From assembly GCA_029449235.1 (NCBI GenBank), contig JANATG010000004.1, positions 1,426,001 to 1,490,000 of the forward strand: a DNA stretch of 64,000 bases, written 5' to 3'. Positions 11,301 to 22,900 of the stretch are shown in pieces. Under the pieces are notes generated by a model. That model was not told where the DNA came from. It did not search any database and saw only the letters and a program-made list of their open reading frames with translations. This DNA is from Linnemannia schmuckeri (Eukaryota; Mortierellomycota; Mortierellomycetes; Mortierellales; Mortierellaceae). The translations under genes and the position numbers were made by a program. How positions within the stretch are numbered: the stretch's first letter is position 1; each line of letters opens with the position of its first letter.

Positions 11301-14300
11301 GTGAAGAAAATGCTTACCAGACACGGTAGTCTCGCGCTCCTCCCACTGGACGCCGAAGTTCTCACGGTAGGTGACCTGGAAGGCAGCCTTGGCAGACTCG
11401 ACGGTGTCGTGGGGTCCATCCAGCTTGTAATCAGTCTCTCCCCAGCGGTAGTAGACATAGTACTTGGTGGTGGCGCTGTCGTAGAGTAGCTGGGTCACAT
11501 GGGTGACACCAGTCGACTTCTCGACGAGGACGGCATCGTAGACCTCATCGTCGTAGTAGACGTACGAGGTCTTGGCGATAGGAGCGACAGAATCGACATG
11601 GGCCTTGCGGGTAGTCAGGACCTGGACAGTGCGCTTCCAGACGCCATCAACCTTGGTCAGGGCGCCAGAGGCAGCGTTTCCAGCACCGGCAGCGGCGGCA
11701 TCAGCACCGTTGGCAACACGGCGGAACCAGGAGGTACCTTTGGGGACGGCGGGTTGAGTTGCAACTCCGGTCACCTTAGTGATAATAACTTTCTTAAGGG
11801 TCTCTTCCTCCTTCTTGTTGTCAACAAGTACGGCGGTGTGGACGTGTTCAACAATAACATCTTCATCTTTGATGACTGTGGTGGAAGTGGCACCCTCGGT
11901 GATTATTTTGCCCTCGGTCACGACGTCCTGCTCTCGAGCGATGATGGTGACGGCCTCGGTCTCCTCGACGATCTCTTCGATTTCCTCAATGGTTTCAAAA
12001 GTCTCATAGGTCTTGAACTCATAGGTGTAGCGTTCTGTAAAGGATAATGCGAATAAAAATGCTGTCAGCAAACATATATCAAGGGTATCGAAATTAAGAA
12101 AAAAAAGAAAATGGTTAAAGATATTTACCAGAGACGGTGGTCTCGCGCTCCTCCCACTGGACGCCGAAGTTCTCACGGTAGGTGATCTGGAAGGCAGCCT
12201 TGGCAGACTCGACGGTGTCGTGAGGTCCATCCAGCTTGTAGTCAGTCTCTCCCCAGCGGTAGTAGACATAGTACTTGGTGGTGGCGCTGTCGTAGAGTAG
12301 CTGGGTCACATGGGTGACACCAGTTGACTTCTCGACGAGGACGGCATCGTAGACCTCATCGTCGTAGTAGACGTACGAGGTCTTGGCAATGGGAGCAACA
12401 GAATCGACATGGGCCTTCTGGGTGGTAAGGACCTTTACGCCACGCTTCCAGACACCGTCGACCTGGGTTAAGGCACCAGCAGCGACGACACCGGCACCAG
12501 CAGCGATTTTGCGGAACCAGGAGGTACCCTTGGGAACAGTGGGCTGGTCAAGGGTAACAGCTGTGTGGCGAGTTTCGGTTGTGGTGGTAGTGTCCTTGGT
12601 AGCGAGGTCCTCGACGGTGGTGTCGATGGTGCGGACGACCTCGACGTGCTCGCGCTCCGAGGTCTGGCGACTGGTCTCGGTATCCTTGGTGATGACAGTG
12701 ACGGTGTCAATCAGTTCGTGGTCCTGCTCCTCCTCACTTAAGATGTCATGGTACACCTCAGTGGTCTCAAAGGTTTGGTGCACAATAGACCATTGTGCTA
12801 AATTGGTTGAAAATTGAGTTAATATGTCATACTTGAATGTGCATGTTCTCATGCTGAATAACCAAGTACGGAGGGATACTTACTGTTAGTGGTAATATTG
12901 CGCTCCTCCCAAGAGATACCGAAGGTCTCGTTGTATAGCTTCTTGTAGTGCTGCTTGGCAATGTCAATAGTCTCGTAAGGTCCATCCAAAGTGTGCTGGT
13001 TGTCGCCCCAGCGAAGATAGACGTAGTAAGTCTTGGTCACATAGTTGTAGAGCAACTGTGTGACATAGATGATGCCAGTGGACTGCTGAGTCAAGGTGGT
13101 GGTGTAGATCTCGTCGTCATAGAAGACGCTGACCTGATCGGCAATAGGGCAGACAGCATCGACCATAGGCTTGGGGGAGTTGGTGGTAGTGTGGGTGGTG
13201 GTGGTGGTAGTACCGCCAGTCTGCTCGCCAACGATGGCACCGCGCTCGGCCTTAACAGTGACTGTGTCGTACTCAAGCTCGACAGAGTTCCAGCTCTCAT
13301 CAGTAGCGATCTTAGTCTCACGTTCAGACCATTCAAATCCGACCTTAGAAGTGAAAATCTCCTGGAACTCGGCAGTGGCGATCTCGGTGCTCTCGTAAGG
13401 TCCTTCGAGCTGGCCCTCGGTGGAGCCCCACTGAATGTAGATGTAGTAAACGTTCTTGGTGTTATCTTGAACGAGCTGCATCACATAGTCAACACCAGTG
13501 CCGGCCTCGACTAAGTGGCAGGCCCAAACAGTGCCCTCCTTCTCCACAACTGTGGCATCGTTGAGAGGAATCTGGCGATGGACGCGGATGACACGGCGGG
13601 TGATGGTGGTAGTAGTAGTGGTGGTGATGGTGTACTTGGTGAGGTACTGGATGTAGCGTGTGTAGACGGTTCTGTACTCGGCGATCTCGCGCTCAATTGC
13701 CTGGATATCGGTGGTGGTGTTGGCATCCAAGGTAGTGACCCAGCTGAACTGAATGACATCGTAATGCCAGACGGTCTTACTGGCAGAACGCTCGACCAAG
13801 ACGGCCTTCTCGTTGACAAAGTCGACGACCTGAGAGGAGTTAGAGACCAAAGAAAGGGAACCTTCCTCAGAGAAAGCCCACTGCTGACGAGTAGCATCGG
13901 CTTGCTTGGTTGAGAGGATCAAAGAGCCGTTGACATCAACAGTCAGGTACAAGCCGGTGAAACGGTTGATGACATAGGAGCCCTCGAGCTTCCAGAGCTG
14001 AAGATCGACAAGGGCGTGGCGCTGGGTAGAGGCGAAATGCTTTTGGACAGACAGCTCGATTGAGGCACCTTCAGCGCCGCGCTCCAACAATTGGGTAGTC
14101 GAGATCGAAGCAACCTTGTTTCCGGCAACCAAGTAGAACCAAGCGTCGTTGGGGGCAACGATGCGCTGCTCAGTCTTGGCATACTCAATGACCTCAGTGG
14201 ACGTGGTAGAGGAGCGGAGGACGATCTCCTCGAATTCCTCATAAAACTCAAAGTCTTCGGACCGCTCAGCCTCGAGAAGGATAATCTCGGTCCAGACGAG

Positions 14301-17300
14301 CCATGAGAAGGAGACCTCGTAGACAGACCAAGAGACAGCGACAGTGCGCTCAACGAGGATGACCTGTCCATCGCGGATGTTGAGGGCAAGATGAGAGTGC
14401 TGCTCAGGGAAGATGTTGCCGCCCTCGATCGACCACTTGATAGAGTCCTTGGGAAGAGCCTGGATCAAACGGACGCTCTCCTTGGCCTCATCCTGGATGG
14501 TCAATGCCAAACCGGTGCGCTTGTTGATCAGGTAACCATCCTTGAGAGTCCAGAGCTGGATGTCAAGGAGGGCATGCTGGTTGGCCGAAGCAGCGGTGGT
14601 CTGGGGATGGACAGTGGCACGAGCACCAATGCGCATGTGGTTAATGCCGAATCCGTGCTCAATATCGACGACGTATCCGTTGGAGGCACGGATGAAGAAG
14701 TATGAATTCTTGGAGAATCTCTCGAGTCTGGTAATGCGGACCTGCTCCTTCTTGAGGTAGGTGACCTCGCTCTCATTCAAGACATCAAGCTGCTCTTCAG
14801 TCTGCTCAATGATGGGGCGGTCCAAAGTCAACCAAGTGAAGTGAACTTCGGAGAAGGACCAGCTCTGCAGAATCTCGCCGCGGCGAACCTGGCGAATGAA
14901 GGCGTTGGAACCCTGGCGACCATAGGAAAGGAAGAGAGCAAACTCCTTACGGTGAGCAAGGCGAAGGACACCCTGCTCGACAACCCAGCGCTGGGTCTCA
15001 GAGGTAGATTTTGCAGCTTGGACAAGCTTAGCATTGGCGTCAACTAAAAAGTGCGAAAGAAAAAAAGAAAGGCCGTTGATGAATAAAGGTATCTATCTGG
15101 ACAAGGTTGTATGTGTAGGACAAAATAAACTTTTTTGACTTACTCTTGTCAACAGCAAGAACAAGGCCAGAGCGACGGTTGATAATGTAACCATCATCGA
15201 AACGCCAGAGCTGGAGCTCTAGAAGGGCATGTGAGTGTTTGCCAGACTTGAGCTTCTGGTGGGCCAGCTTGACCTGAGAACCGGCCTTGAGATGATTGAC
15301 TTGGCGTCCGTGCTCAACTTCGAGAACGAGGTCGCTGATGCCAGACTTCAAATAGAACCAGCAGTTGACGGGGGCATGGCCATGGTCGACAACACGGGCC
15401 AAGTGGTTGATCTCGTACTCCTTGAGCAACTCGACGTCGTTCTCAAGAGTGCTGTAGCTGCGCTCAAGAGCCAACCAGGTGAACTGGACAGACTCGAAGG
15501 TCCCTATATAACAAATGATTGCAATATATGTTAGTTAATGTGATTTTCATACACATAACTATAAGCCCTTTTAAAATGTGTCAACAACTTACAGCGCTGA
15601 TCAAGGTTCTTCTTATCCTTGCGCTCGCCGAGAGAGATGCGGGCACGCTCGCGGGTGCCGTCACCATCGACATCGAGAACAAAGTTGGGCAAGCTCTTCA
15701 GATGAATGAAGCCATTAGAGACAGCCCACTGCTGGTTAGCGTTGTCCTGGGTCTTGCGAGTCCACTGGATAATGCGAGTGCCAGCCTTCAAGTTACCCTC
15801 AGCGGCATCGAGAACCAAGCCAGTACGACGGTTAATGATGTAACCGTTCTCGAAGCGCCAGAGCTGGAGCTCCAGGAGAGCGTGCTTCTGGGCAGAGGCC
15901 TGGAGCTTCTGGTGGTTGAGCTGAAGGTAAGCACCGGGCTTGGTGTGGTCCTTAAGGAAGCCGTGCTCGATGTCGAGGACATGGTTCGAGGCCTTGGACT
16001 TGATATAGAACCATCTGTTGACGGGGAACTCGACATGAGTAGAGACCTCGGCAGCCTCGAGACCTTCCTCATAGGAGGCAGAGCGGCTGATGGCTCTAGA
16101 GTGCCTCAACCAGGTGGTCTGGGCGAGCTCGAGGGTCCAGGTGTTGACGGTCGACTTGCTCTCGACCAACTGGACGCGGGAGCTGTCCTTGTTGGACTCG
16201 ACGTTGATGATAAGCTTGGGGTTGTGCAACAGCTGAATGTTGCCGTCAACGACGTTCCAGAGCTGGTTGTGCTGGCCGTCCTCCTCAGTGGTAGCCTTGT
16301 GCTGCTGGATCAACTTGACGCCAACGACGGCAGAGCGGCCATAGATGTCGATCACGTAGCCGGTCCTGCGGTTAAAGAAGTAGCCATCCTCGTATCTCCA
16401 CAATTGTCTCTCCAAAAGGCTCTTGTCAGTATCCTCGAGCGAACGCTGCTTCTTCATGGAAATGTAGGCGCCAACATCGGTGGGGGAGGTGATCCAGCCA
16501 GCCTCCAAGTCCATGACCAAACCAGTGGTGTTGGACTTGATGAAGAACCAGTCGCCTTTGGTGATAGGGACGACCTTAGAAGACACTGTGGTCTTCTCGG
16601 TAATGGTCCTGGTGACGTTGCGCTCGTGTTGGAGCCACTCGAAAGTAGCGAGCTGGAAGACCCACTGCTGATCTGAGTTGTTCTGGGACTTGGGGCGCTG
16701 AAGCGAAAGGCGAGAGCCAGCCTTGGTACCGTCGCCCTCGATATCAATGGCGAAGGTAGGCTTGCCCTGAACAATCAAAACACCCTCAACAGACTCCCAA
16801 CGCTGATGATGAGCCTCCTTTCCTTGCTTGGGGACACCCTGCATCAGACGGGCACCATAGCGGACAACACCCTGCTTGCAGTCGAGAACGAGGCCAGAGC
16901 GTCTGTTGATAATCTGACCGGCATCGTACCGCCAGAGCTGGGACTCGATCTTGGAGTGGTCGGAATCCGAGTCGTCGCTGATCTGAGTGCTCATGTTGAC
17001 AAGGACGTTGGGATCCATGGGGTTGGACAAGAGGCTTTGGTCGACATCGATAACAAGACCTGACGATTTTGACTTGATGTAGAACCAGCCGTTGGTGGGG
17101 AGAACAGTGGTAACAGCAGGTGCTTGTACTGGTGCGGGGACTATTGTAGGGCAGAGGATTAAGATTCTTAGTAAGCTGTCTTTGGCAAGTGTAGTCTGTT
17201 CTTGTTGCTTCATATCCTGGTATCTGGTTCCCAATATCGATCGATGAACTTACTCTCACGCTCGATGACTTCTTCCACTGCTGCTGGTGTTGCTGGGACG

Positions 17301-19913
17301 GCCAACCATGTAAACCTGACCTCCTCCAAGAGCCCTATTTAGGATGAAAAAGAAAGGATGTATATTAGGAAAATTCGAGTCAAACAGCCAAAAGGAAAGA
17401 AAACAACAAACGGATGAATCGCTTACATTGCTGGTCCGAATTGGCGGTGGCCTTGCGCTCTCCGACAGCAATCTTTGCGCCATCCTTTGAGCCATCGCCG
17501 TCGATATCCAGGACAAGTCGAGAGTTGTAGACGTTGGCAATAAAGCCGTTTTCGTAAAACCAATGCTGGTTGCGGGCTTCTTGACCAGCCTTGCGCTGCC
17601 ACTGAATGACTCTTGCGTTCAATTTAAGGGTGCCTAAAATATAACATGAGAAAATACGTATAAAACCATCAATCAATATACGTACCAACGCGAATACGAA
17701 TACGAACACACATATGCAAGTATGTATGTATGTATGCATGCATAGACGCACAGACTGATCTCGAATACATAAAAATAAATAAATAAAAAAAAGGACCAGA
17801 ACAAGCTCCAATTGATCCAAATAACACACTTACCACCCTGGATATCGAGAACAAAGCCAGTCCGGCGATTGATCAAGTAACCAGCCTCGTACCGCCAGAG
17901 CTGGAGCTCCAGGAGAGAGTGGCGACCGTCACCCTGGTCGATCTTCTGGTGGTTCATCTCGGCACGGGCACCGGCTTTCATTGGATCCGTGAAGTAGCCA
18001 TGTTCGATATCGACTACGAGGCCAGAGGCGGCCGACTTGATGTAGAACCAGCTTGTAGGGAAGTTATCGGGGCGAATAGAGATAGATTCTGCTCTTGATG
18101 GCGATGGGGAGGCAGGTCGGCTATCACCACCACCGGGGTAATACCCTATTGTTCATCGCAATTGAAAAGTGAAAAAAAGAAAAGACGAATGAATCAGTCA
18201 ACCGTCCGAGGCAGCTGAAGGAGATGAGAACCAGCATATTTCTTTTTTTTCTTCCTGTGTCTTTTGTGTTGCTTGACGGGAGTTGATTTTGTAAGCAAGG
18301 GCTGGATTTGATTTGGCTGTTTGGTGGTGGAATGGTAGGGAGTGGCGGGATGGTATAGGATGAGATGGGATGGGATGGGAGGGAGGGGATGGCGGGATGG
18401 TGGGTGGGCTGGGATGGTGGATGCTTACATTTTTGCTTTTCGTTGTATGCCTTCTTTTCTTGGATAGTAATACGAGTTCCGTCGCGTGTTGCATCGCCGT
18501 CGATTGTAATGACAAATTTGGGATTGCTGGCTAGGGTGAAAACACCATCATCGTTTAACCAATGCTGACCGGCGGCATCCTAGAACACGCAAAAAAGAGA
18601 TGGTGAAATACCGCTTTGTCAATATGATAAAGCCTCGTCTTTTTCTTTTCGTTTTCTACTTTGACTCTCCCGTCGTTTTTAATGGCTGCTAACTGTCTAC
18701 TGTCTCCTGCTTGTCCGCCATCAGCTGTCTACTGTCTGTTGTGTCCATTGCTGTTGCTGTTGCTGCCATTGTTGTCCACTGCCACTGTTGTTGTTGTTGT
18801 CGTTGTTGTTGCCATTGTTAAGACTCCCGCTTGTTTACCTTGCCGGTCTTGCGGACGTTTTGAATGACACGAGAGCCGGAACGGACAACACCTAAGGAAC
18901 GATTGGAGTAGGATGTTCAACGATAATAATAATCTGTCAGAGCACGATGATTGGTGTCCATGACATGAATGCTTTTACTCAGAGACCTTTTGCCACTTCC
19001 TTCTTCATTGTGGTTTATGCCCCAGAAACTCAATGAGTTGATTTCCTTTGTCTTCTTCCCATTGGCACCGGCCTCCTTCTCTATAAAGATGCAGAATTTG
19101 CATGGACAAATGGTCTACTATGGGTCGAACCTACATCTTTCCCTCTTCACCCCTTTATTCACTCCCCTCTCTCCCCTTTCAACATTGATTTTCTCACAGA
19201 ACACCTCTCTTCCGTGCATTTGCTTGTTGCCGCATGTCTTTTTTTATACTCCCACGACCGTTGAGAATCTGCTTCTTTTTGGGACATATGGCGGAAAGAA
19301 AATTTTGAAAAAAACGCCCCTGAACGGCCATCCTTTGTTTTTCCATCTGGAGCACACTCCTACTTTCACTTAAAACCCGCACCTACTCACTCCCTCGTAT
19401 TGGTACCTGCTCTCCTCACTCTTCTCTGTTCCTTTCCTCTATGGGCCTACTTTTCTCTCCATCTGTTTCCCGTCGCTTCTTATCGTTTTGTTCCCACTTT
19501 TCTCTTTCCTTTTTTTCTTTATCTCTTGCGCCTTTTCCTCCATCGCACCAATGGACAGGTTACAAAGACGCAAAAATAAAAAAAATCAGAAAATTTCCAT
19601 TTTTTCAGTTGAGATTTTCTCTTATGTTTTTACCCCCTTGGATATCCAAGACGTGACCAGTGCGGACGTTGACAATATAGTTCTCCTCGGTCCTCCAGAG
19701 CTGCTGCTCCAATGCGGGGAAGGAGTCGGTCGAGTTCTTGGTCGACTTGCGGTGGGCAAGTTCAACGCGAGCACCGGCCTTGAGAGGGTCCTTTAAAAAA
19801 CCGCTCTCAATATCAAGCACAAGGCCAGCAATGCCCGATTGGATATAAAAGGCCCCACTGGGGAAAGACAAGACCCTGCTGGATCTGTTTGAAGCTGTAG
19901 GCGAAGCCGACAT
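1..19913 (-). CDS. Giant modular protein: eight beta-trefoil (ricin-like) domains followed by a long array of WGR-like domains; 3' end beyond the window
   Basis: One gene read on the minus strand from an ATG at 19911-19913 to the left window edge. It has 24 exons in view with 16,610 coding bases, so at least 5,536 residues. Exons 5' to 3': 19634-19913, 18839-18891, 18429-18579, 17834-18145, 17427-17633, 17254-17334, 15593-17140, 15144-15503, 12884-15043, 12129-12797, 11318-12034, 10419-11225, then eleven full array exons and a 220-base piece at 1-220. All splice sites read as GT-AG, and all introns but one (18580-18838, phase 0) fall after the first codon base. Residues 1 to about 1450 carry eight ricin-type trefoils. 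From about 1490 onward come WGR-like domains, one per exon in the array. There is no signal peptide at the start codon, so a cytoplasmic or nuclear site is likely but not shown. I see no catalytic domain. The function is unknown. The model is inferred from frame and splice consensus, without transcript data. Confidence 0.85.
195..11225 (-). repeat. Repeated intron families within the exon array
   Basis: The array introns are copies of a few sequences, not independent ones. Type A, 101 bp, is at 221-321, 2074-2174, 5722-5822 and 7575-7675; the 5722 copy has one base change seen by eye (aacaaag for aaaaaag). Type B, 96 bp, is at 1150-1245, 3003-3098, 6651-6746 and 10323-10418, all identical as far as I can read. 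Type D, 89 bp, is at 4826-4914 and 8504-8592, also identical. Single-copy introns are 3906-3997 (92 bp), 9400-9494 (95 bp) and 11226-11317 (92 bp). Identity in non-coding introns means the copies are very recent or are being homogenised. Confidence 0.85.
11318..12797 (-). other. Two transitional WGR-repeat exons (diverged copies)
   Basis: Exons 12129-12797 (669 bases) and 11318-12034 (717 bases) are each one repeat unit with the WGR-like half almost identical to the downstream array. Their N-terminal halves are different and shorter: the Gly/Ala stretch is reduced to short forms such as AAGAGVVAAGAL, and the acidic/Thr-rich part differs. They form a step between the divergent domains of exon 12884-15043 and the near-identical units below 11225. 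Introns 12035-12128 and 11226-11317 are not copies of the array introns. Confidence 0.8.
12884..15043 (-). other. Largest exon: end of trefoil 6, trefoils 7-8 and two divergent WGR-like domains
   Basis: This 2,160-base exon of the giant gene links its two halves. It completes trefoil 6, then carries trefoil 7 (opening YFFIRASNGYVVDIEHG near 14710) and a weaker trefoil 8 (opening DAWFYLVAGNK near 14145). A Thr-rich linker follows (about 13590-13640). Two WGR-like domains come next, near 13300-13560 (core YIYIQWGSTEGQLEGP) and 12884-13120 (core YVYLRWGDNQHTLDGP). They differ clearly from each other and from the downstream array, so they look like the oldest WGR copies in the gene. The exon is bounded by phase-1 introns at 15044-15143 and 12798-12883. 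Confidence 0.75.
14870..19913 (-). other. N-terminal beta-trefoil region of the giant gene, domains 1-6
   Basis: Six ricin-B-like trefoils are read in order from 19913 downward. Each opens with a pattern like WFYIKS..SGLVxDIEHG, followed by QLWRYExGYxINRRTGxVLDI, then a Q(H/Q)W or QRW motif and a (I/V)DxDGDGTxxGxRI segment. Openings lie near 19850, 18045, 17085, 16540, 16015 and 15360. QxW and IDGDG motifs of this type are known from ricin-type lectin trefoils, which usually bind sugars. Whether sugar binding is kept here cannot be judged. The first two trefoils are cut by several introns, one of them 742 bp (18892-19633). Trefoils 3, 4 and most of 5 share a single 1,548-base exon (15593-17140), so introns were lost or gained unevenly. 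Several junctions rebuild a conserved Trp across the intron (T|GG), which supports the model. Confidence 0.75.
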
Positions 19914-22900
19914 GATGTTGTGTGTTGAAAAAAAATGAGATGGAGGGGGAGAATCGACTGGATGGTGGTTTTGTGCTAAAGGATAAAAAAAAAAGAGACG
20001 ATGCTTTTGTGTTTTCCTAGAACCTGTTTTTTATGTACAGTTAAATACAGAGAGAAAAGTCTTGCTTTTCAATTGGTGTTTTTTCGTTAGTAATGGTTAG
20101 TAGAAACGTTTGCTTGTTTTTTGTCGTTTTTTTTGTCCAGAGGGAGATATTTAAAGCTTGAAGTTGATGAATTTTTTGTGTTTTGTGGGAGGGGCGGAGA
20201 AGTGAGTGTGAGTGAAGGCGTGTATATTTTTTACTCGACAATGAGAAAAAAGAGAGGAATGAGTGAATGAAGAGGGAGCGTGTGATGAAGAGGAAGAATG
20301 GATTGAAGAGGGGAAGGGTCTTCTTGAATTCAAACACAATGTCGAGACAAGTGTGGGGTGAACAAGGAGGAGGAAAAAAAGGAAAAGAAGAGAAAAAAGA
20401 GAGAGAGGGAGGAAAAGAAGCGAGAAAAGAGAAAAATAAGAGAAGCGATAGGGGATGATGTGGTGTATTGATGGATGGTAGATGGCTAGAAAGGTATATG
20501 CAACAGAAGACCATGAGAAACAATCCAAGAGATTACTCAATTGCGCACATTTCAATTCAATCGCACCGACATAACACTCTCACACCATTGCCCATTGTCC
20601 ATTTGTCCATTCGTCCCAATGCTCTCACAATGCTCGTTTATGATTATATATATACATATATAACCCAAAGAATAGATAAAGTAGAAAACTGCCATGCTAT
20701 CCATTAGCAAGCCTGTGTCATGCCACGGATATCTAACTATGCAAAATAATACTTCTGCTGTCACCCTCGTCAATTGGAAAGACATGACAAGCTTCGCTCT
20801 GCCACCCAGAAGACAACTTGGCCACCACCAAGGGCCGCTCTCATTCCATACCACACGCGTGTTAGACGTCTGGATGGGGCGTGGCCCCGCGGCTTATTTT
20901 TGGGTGTGTATAGTAAGCAACTTTGCTGAGATAGAAAAAAAAAAAACCTACACAAAAATAAGTCCTATTGACTTTTTTCTGTTGTTTGTATTGTGGCAAT
21001 GCTTCTTACTCATTTTTGCTCTTCATCATGTTGTTCACCACCAGCAAATGAAAAAAGAACCACCAGAAAAAAAAATAACCTCTCCACACAGTTGAACCTC
21101 TCTTTTACTTTGCTGGCGAGAACACGCAGGGAAACATCAGCTTATTTTGCCCACTTGGTGAAAATATCTCCATTCGTTTCGATTCGTTCGTCAAAAAAAG
21201 ATACAAAATAAGATATATATTGTTTTTGAGAGCATTGGATTATTAGCTACCCTACACATTCAGGTTGGATCTTTTTCTTTCCTATTTGTGTTGACAACTG
21301 TCTTTTGTCATACAACGATCTATCCTTGCTGTGCTTGCAAAGACTGAATTGCTACTACCTTCTTGATCTCTCCTGTCAAAAAGACCGTGCTACTTCAACT
21401 GCTGCCAGATTTGCCACAGTCCCTCCTCACTCATTCCTTCCTCTTTGGAGCATGGATATCCTCAATGGTAGCAGTCGAAACATTGAACCCCATGGTGAGA
21501 CCATGGCACAAAATTGAGTTTCTCATTTTCTTTCCTTCTAGTCAAATGAGAAAGAGATACATTCCACCCCACTTTCCCTTTTTTTGATTTCTTCTTTCTT
21601 TGTTGCTCCCATCCCACCTCATCTCAACCCTCCTTTATTTTCTTTGTCCCGTATGAGACCTGTGCAAAATTGCTACATGTTTGCCTGCCCTGCTCTTACC
21701 CTGTGTGCAATACATCCAAGACAAGACAAATGCCATATAACTGATATTTTCTTTTTCTTTCCCTGACTGATGGTTGATTGAGGTGTTCAGTTCGAGAGTG
21801 AGCGTGTGTTTGAGTGATCATTGACCAACTCTTCCCTCGTCCTTGTACTCGATATGTTCCAGATCTCGTTCCTTCGTTTCTCTTTTGGTCACACCCCCCA
21901 TTTCAGGTACCGATATACTCAAGAGAGGTCTTGGCCTAATCTCCATAAACCCATGGGGTTGGAACGCGCGCAGCGCATCTACTTACTATTTTTCTTTTTG
22001 TTTCTGTCCTCTTTTTTTACCCAGGTTGGGCACTCCCGATGCATAGATCTGTCATTGACTGAAAAAGTCCATTCCTGGGATCCGAAAATAACAAACACAA
22101 AGGAAGGAACAGGGCGCGTGTGTGTGGCGCATTGGTCCTTTGTTCCCATATTACTCTGTGTTTCGTAAGAACATGAAGAAAAAAACCAGCAGAAAGGCCG
22201 AGCGCTGTCTATTATTGTTGAAACATTGGCCTCATTTTGTCTGCATCTTCTCTTTCATCTTCGGGAAGAATAGGACCACTGTACGCGAGAAAGGGGAGCA
22301 ATGGCGTAGAAAGTCATACTACTTTCGTCTATGTGCAACGCCCTTTATATTTGTCATAGTCCTAACTCCATAATTGAATTGTCTGCTTACATTCTGTAAA
22401 AAGTGAGCCATCAATTCACTTCGCGCGCGTCGTGCGCTTTGGCTTTGATGTGTACGGAAGTATTTTTTTGACAGATGGCGATCGCTCCAACTATCCCATG
22501 CACACACACACCTTGCCCTGAGTTACGACATCTCCCTCCTTTTTTTTGTTTACTCGACATTCTATTCATTCCTCATGTTCACTTGTCTATTCTATCCGCG
22601 TTAGAAGAATAAACATACATGGTCAATTTGGGCGGGATGTCGCTCTATGCCGGCTCAATTTCGCCTCCTGCAGTGCTTATTTTTTTTTTTTTTTTTTTTT
22701 TTTTTTCACCTACTTTTGCCTACAGCTCTTCATATCGTTCTAACCCTATTCGCTTACATTCTCGTGCGTGTCTCTGTTTGCAGTGCCCTTTTCTACATTT
22801 TTCAGTCCTTCTCTTGCTCCCGCTCTCTGTGTAAGCTCTATCTACTCTACCAATGAACAACTAAATTCGCACCGACCTGGCTGGAGTCGTCAAAAATCGC

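Noticed and set aside
18969..19373. 134-codon plus-strand frame inside the 742-bp intron of the giant gene
   Set aside because: Phe/Leu/Pro-rich translation of a pyrimidine-rich intron with no recognisable motif.
20041..20555. Overlapping minus-strand frames rich in Phe, Ser and Leu
   Set aside because: Direct translation of the C/T-rich leader of the giant gene; composition is that of the tract.
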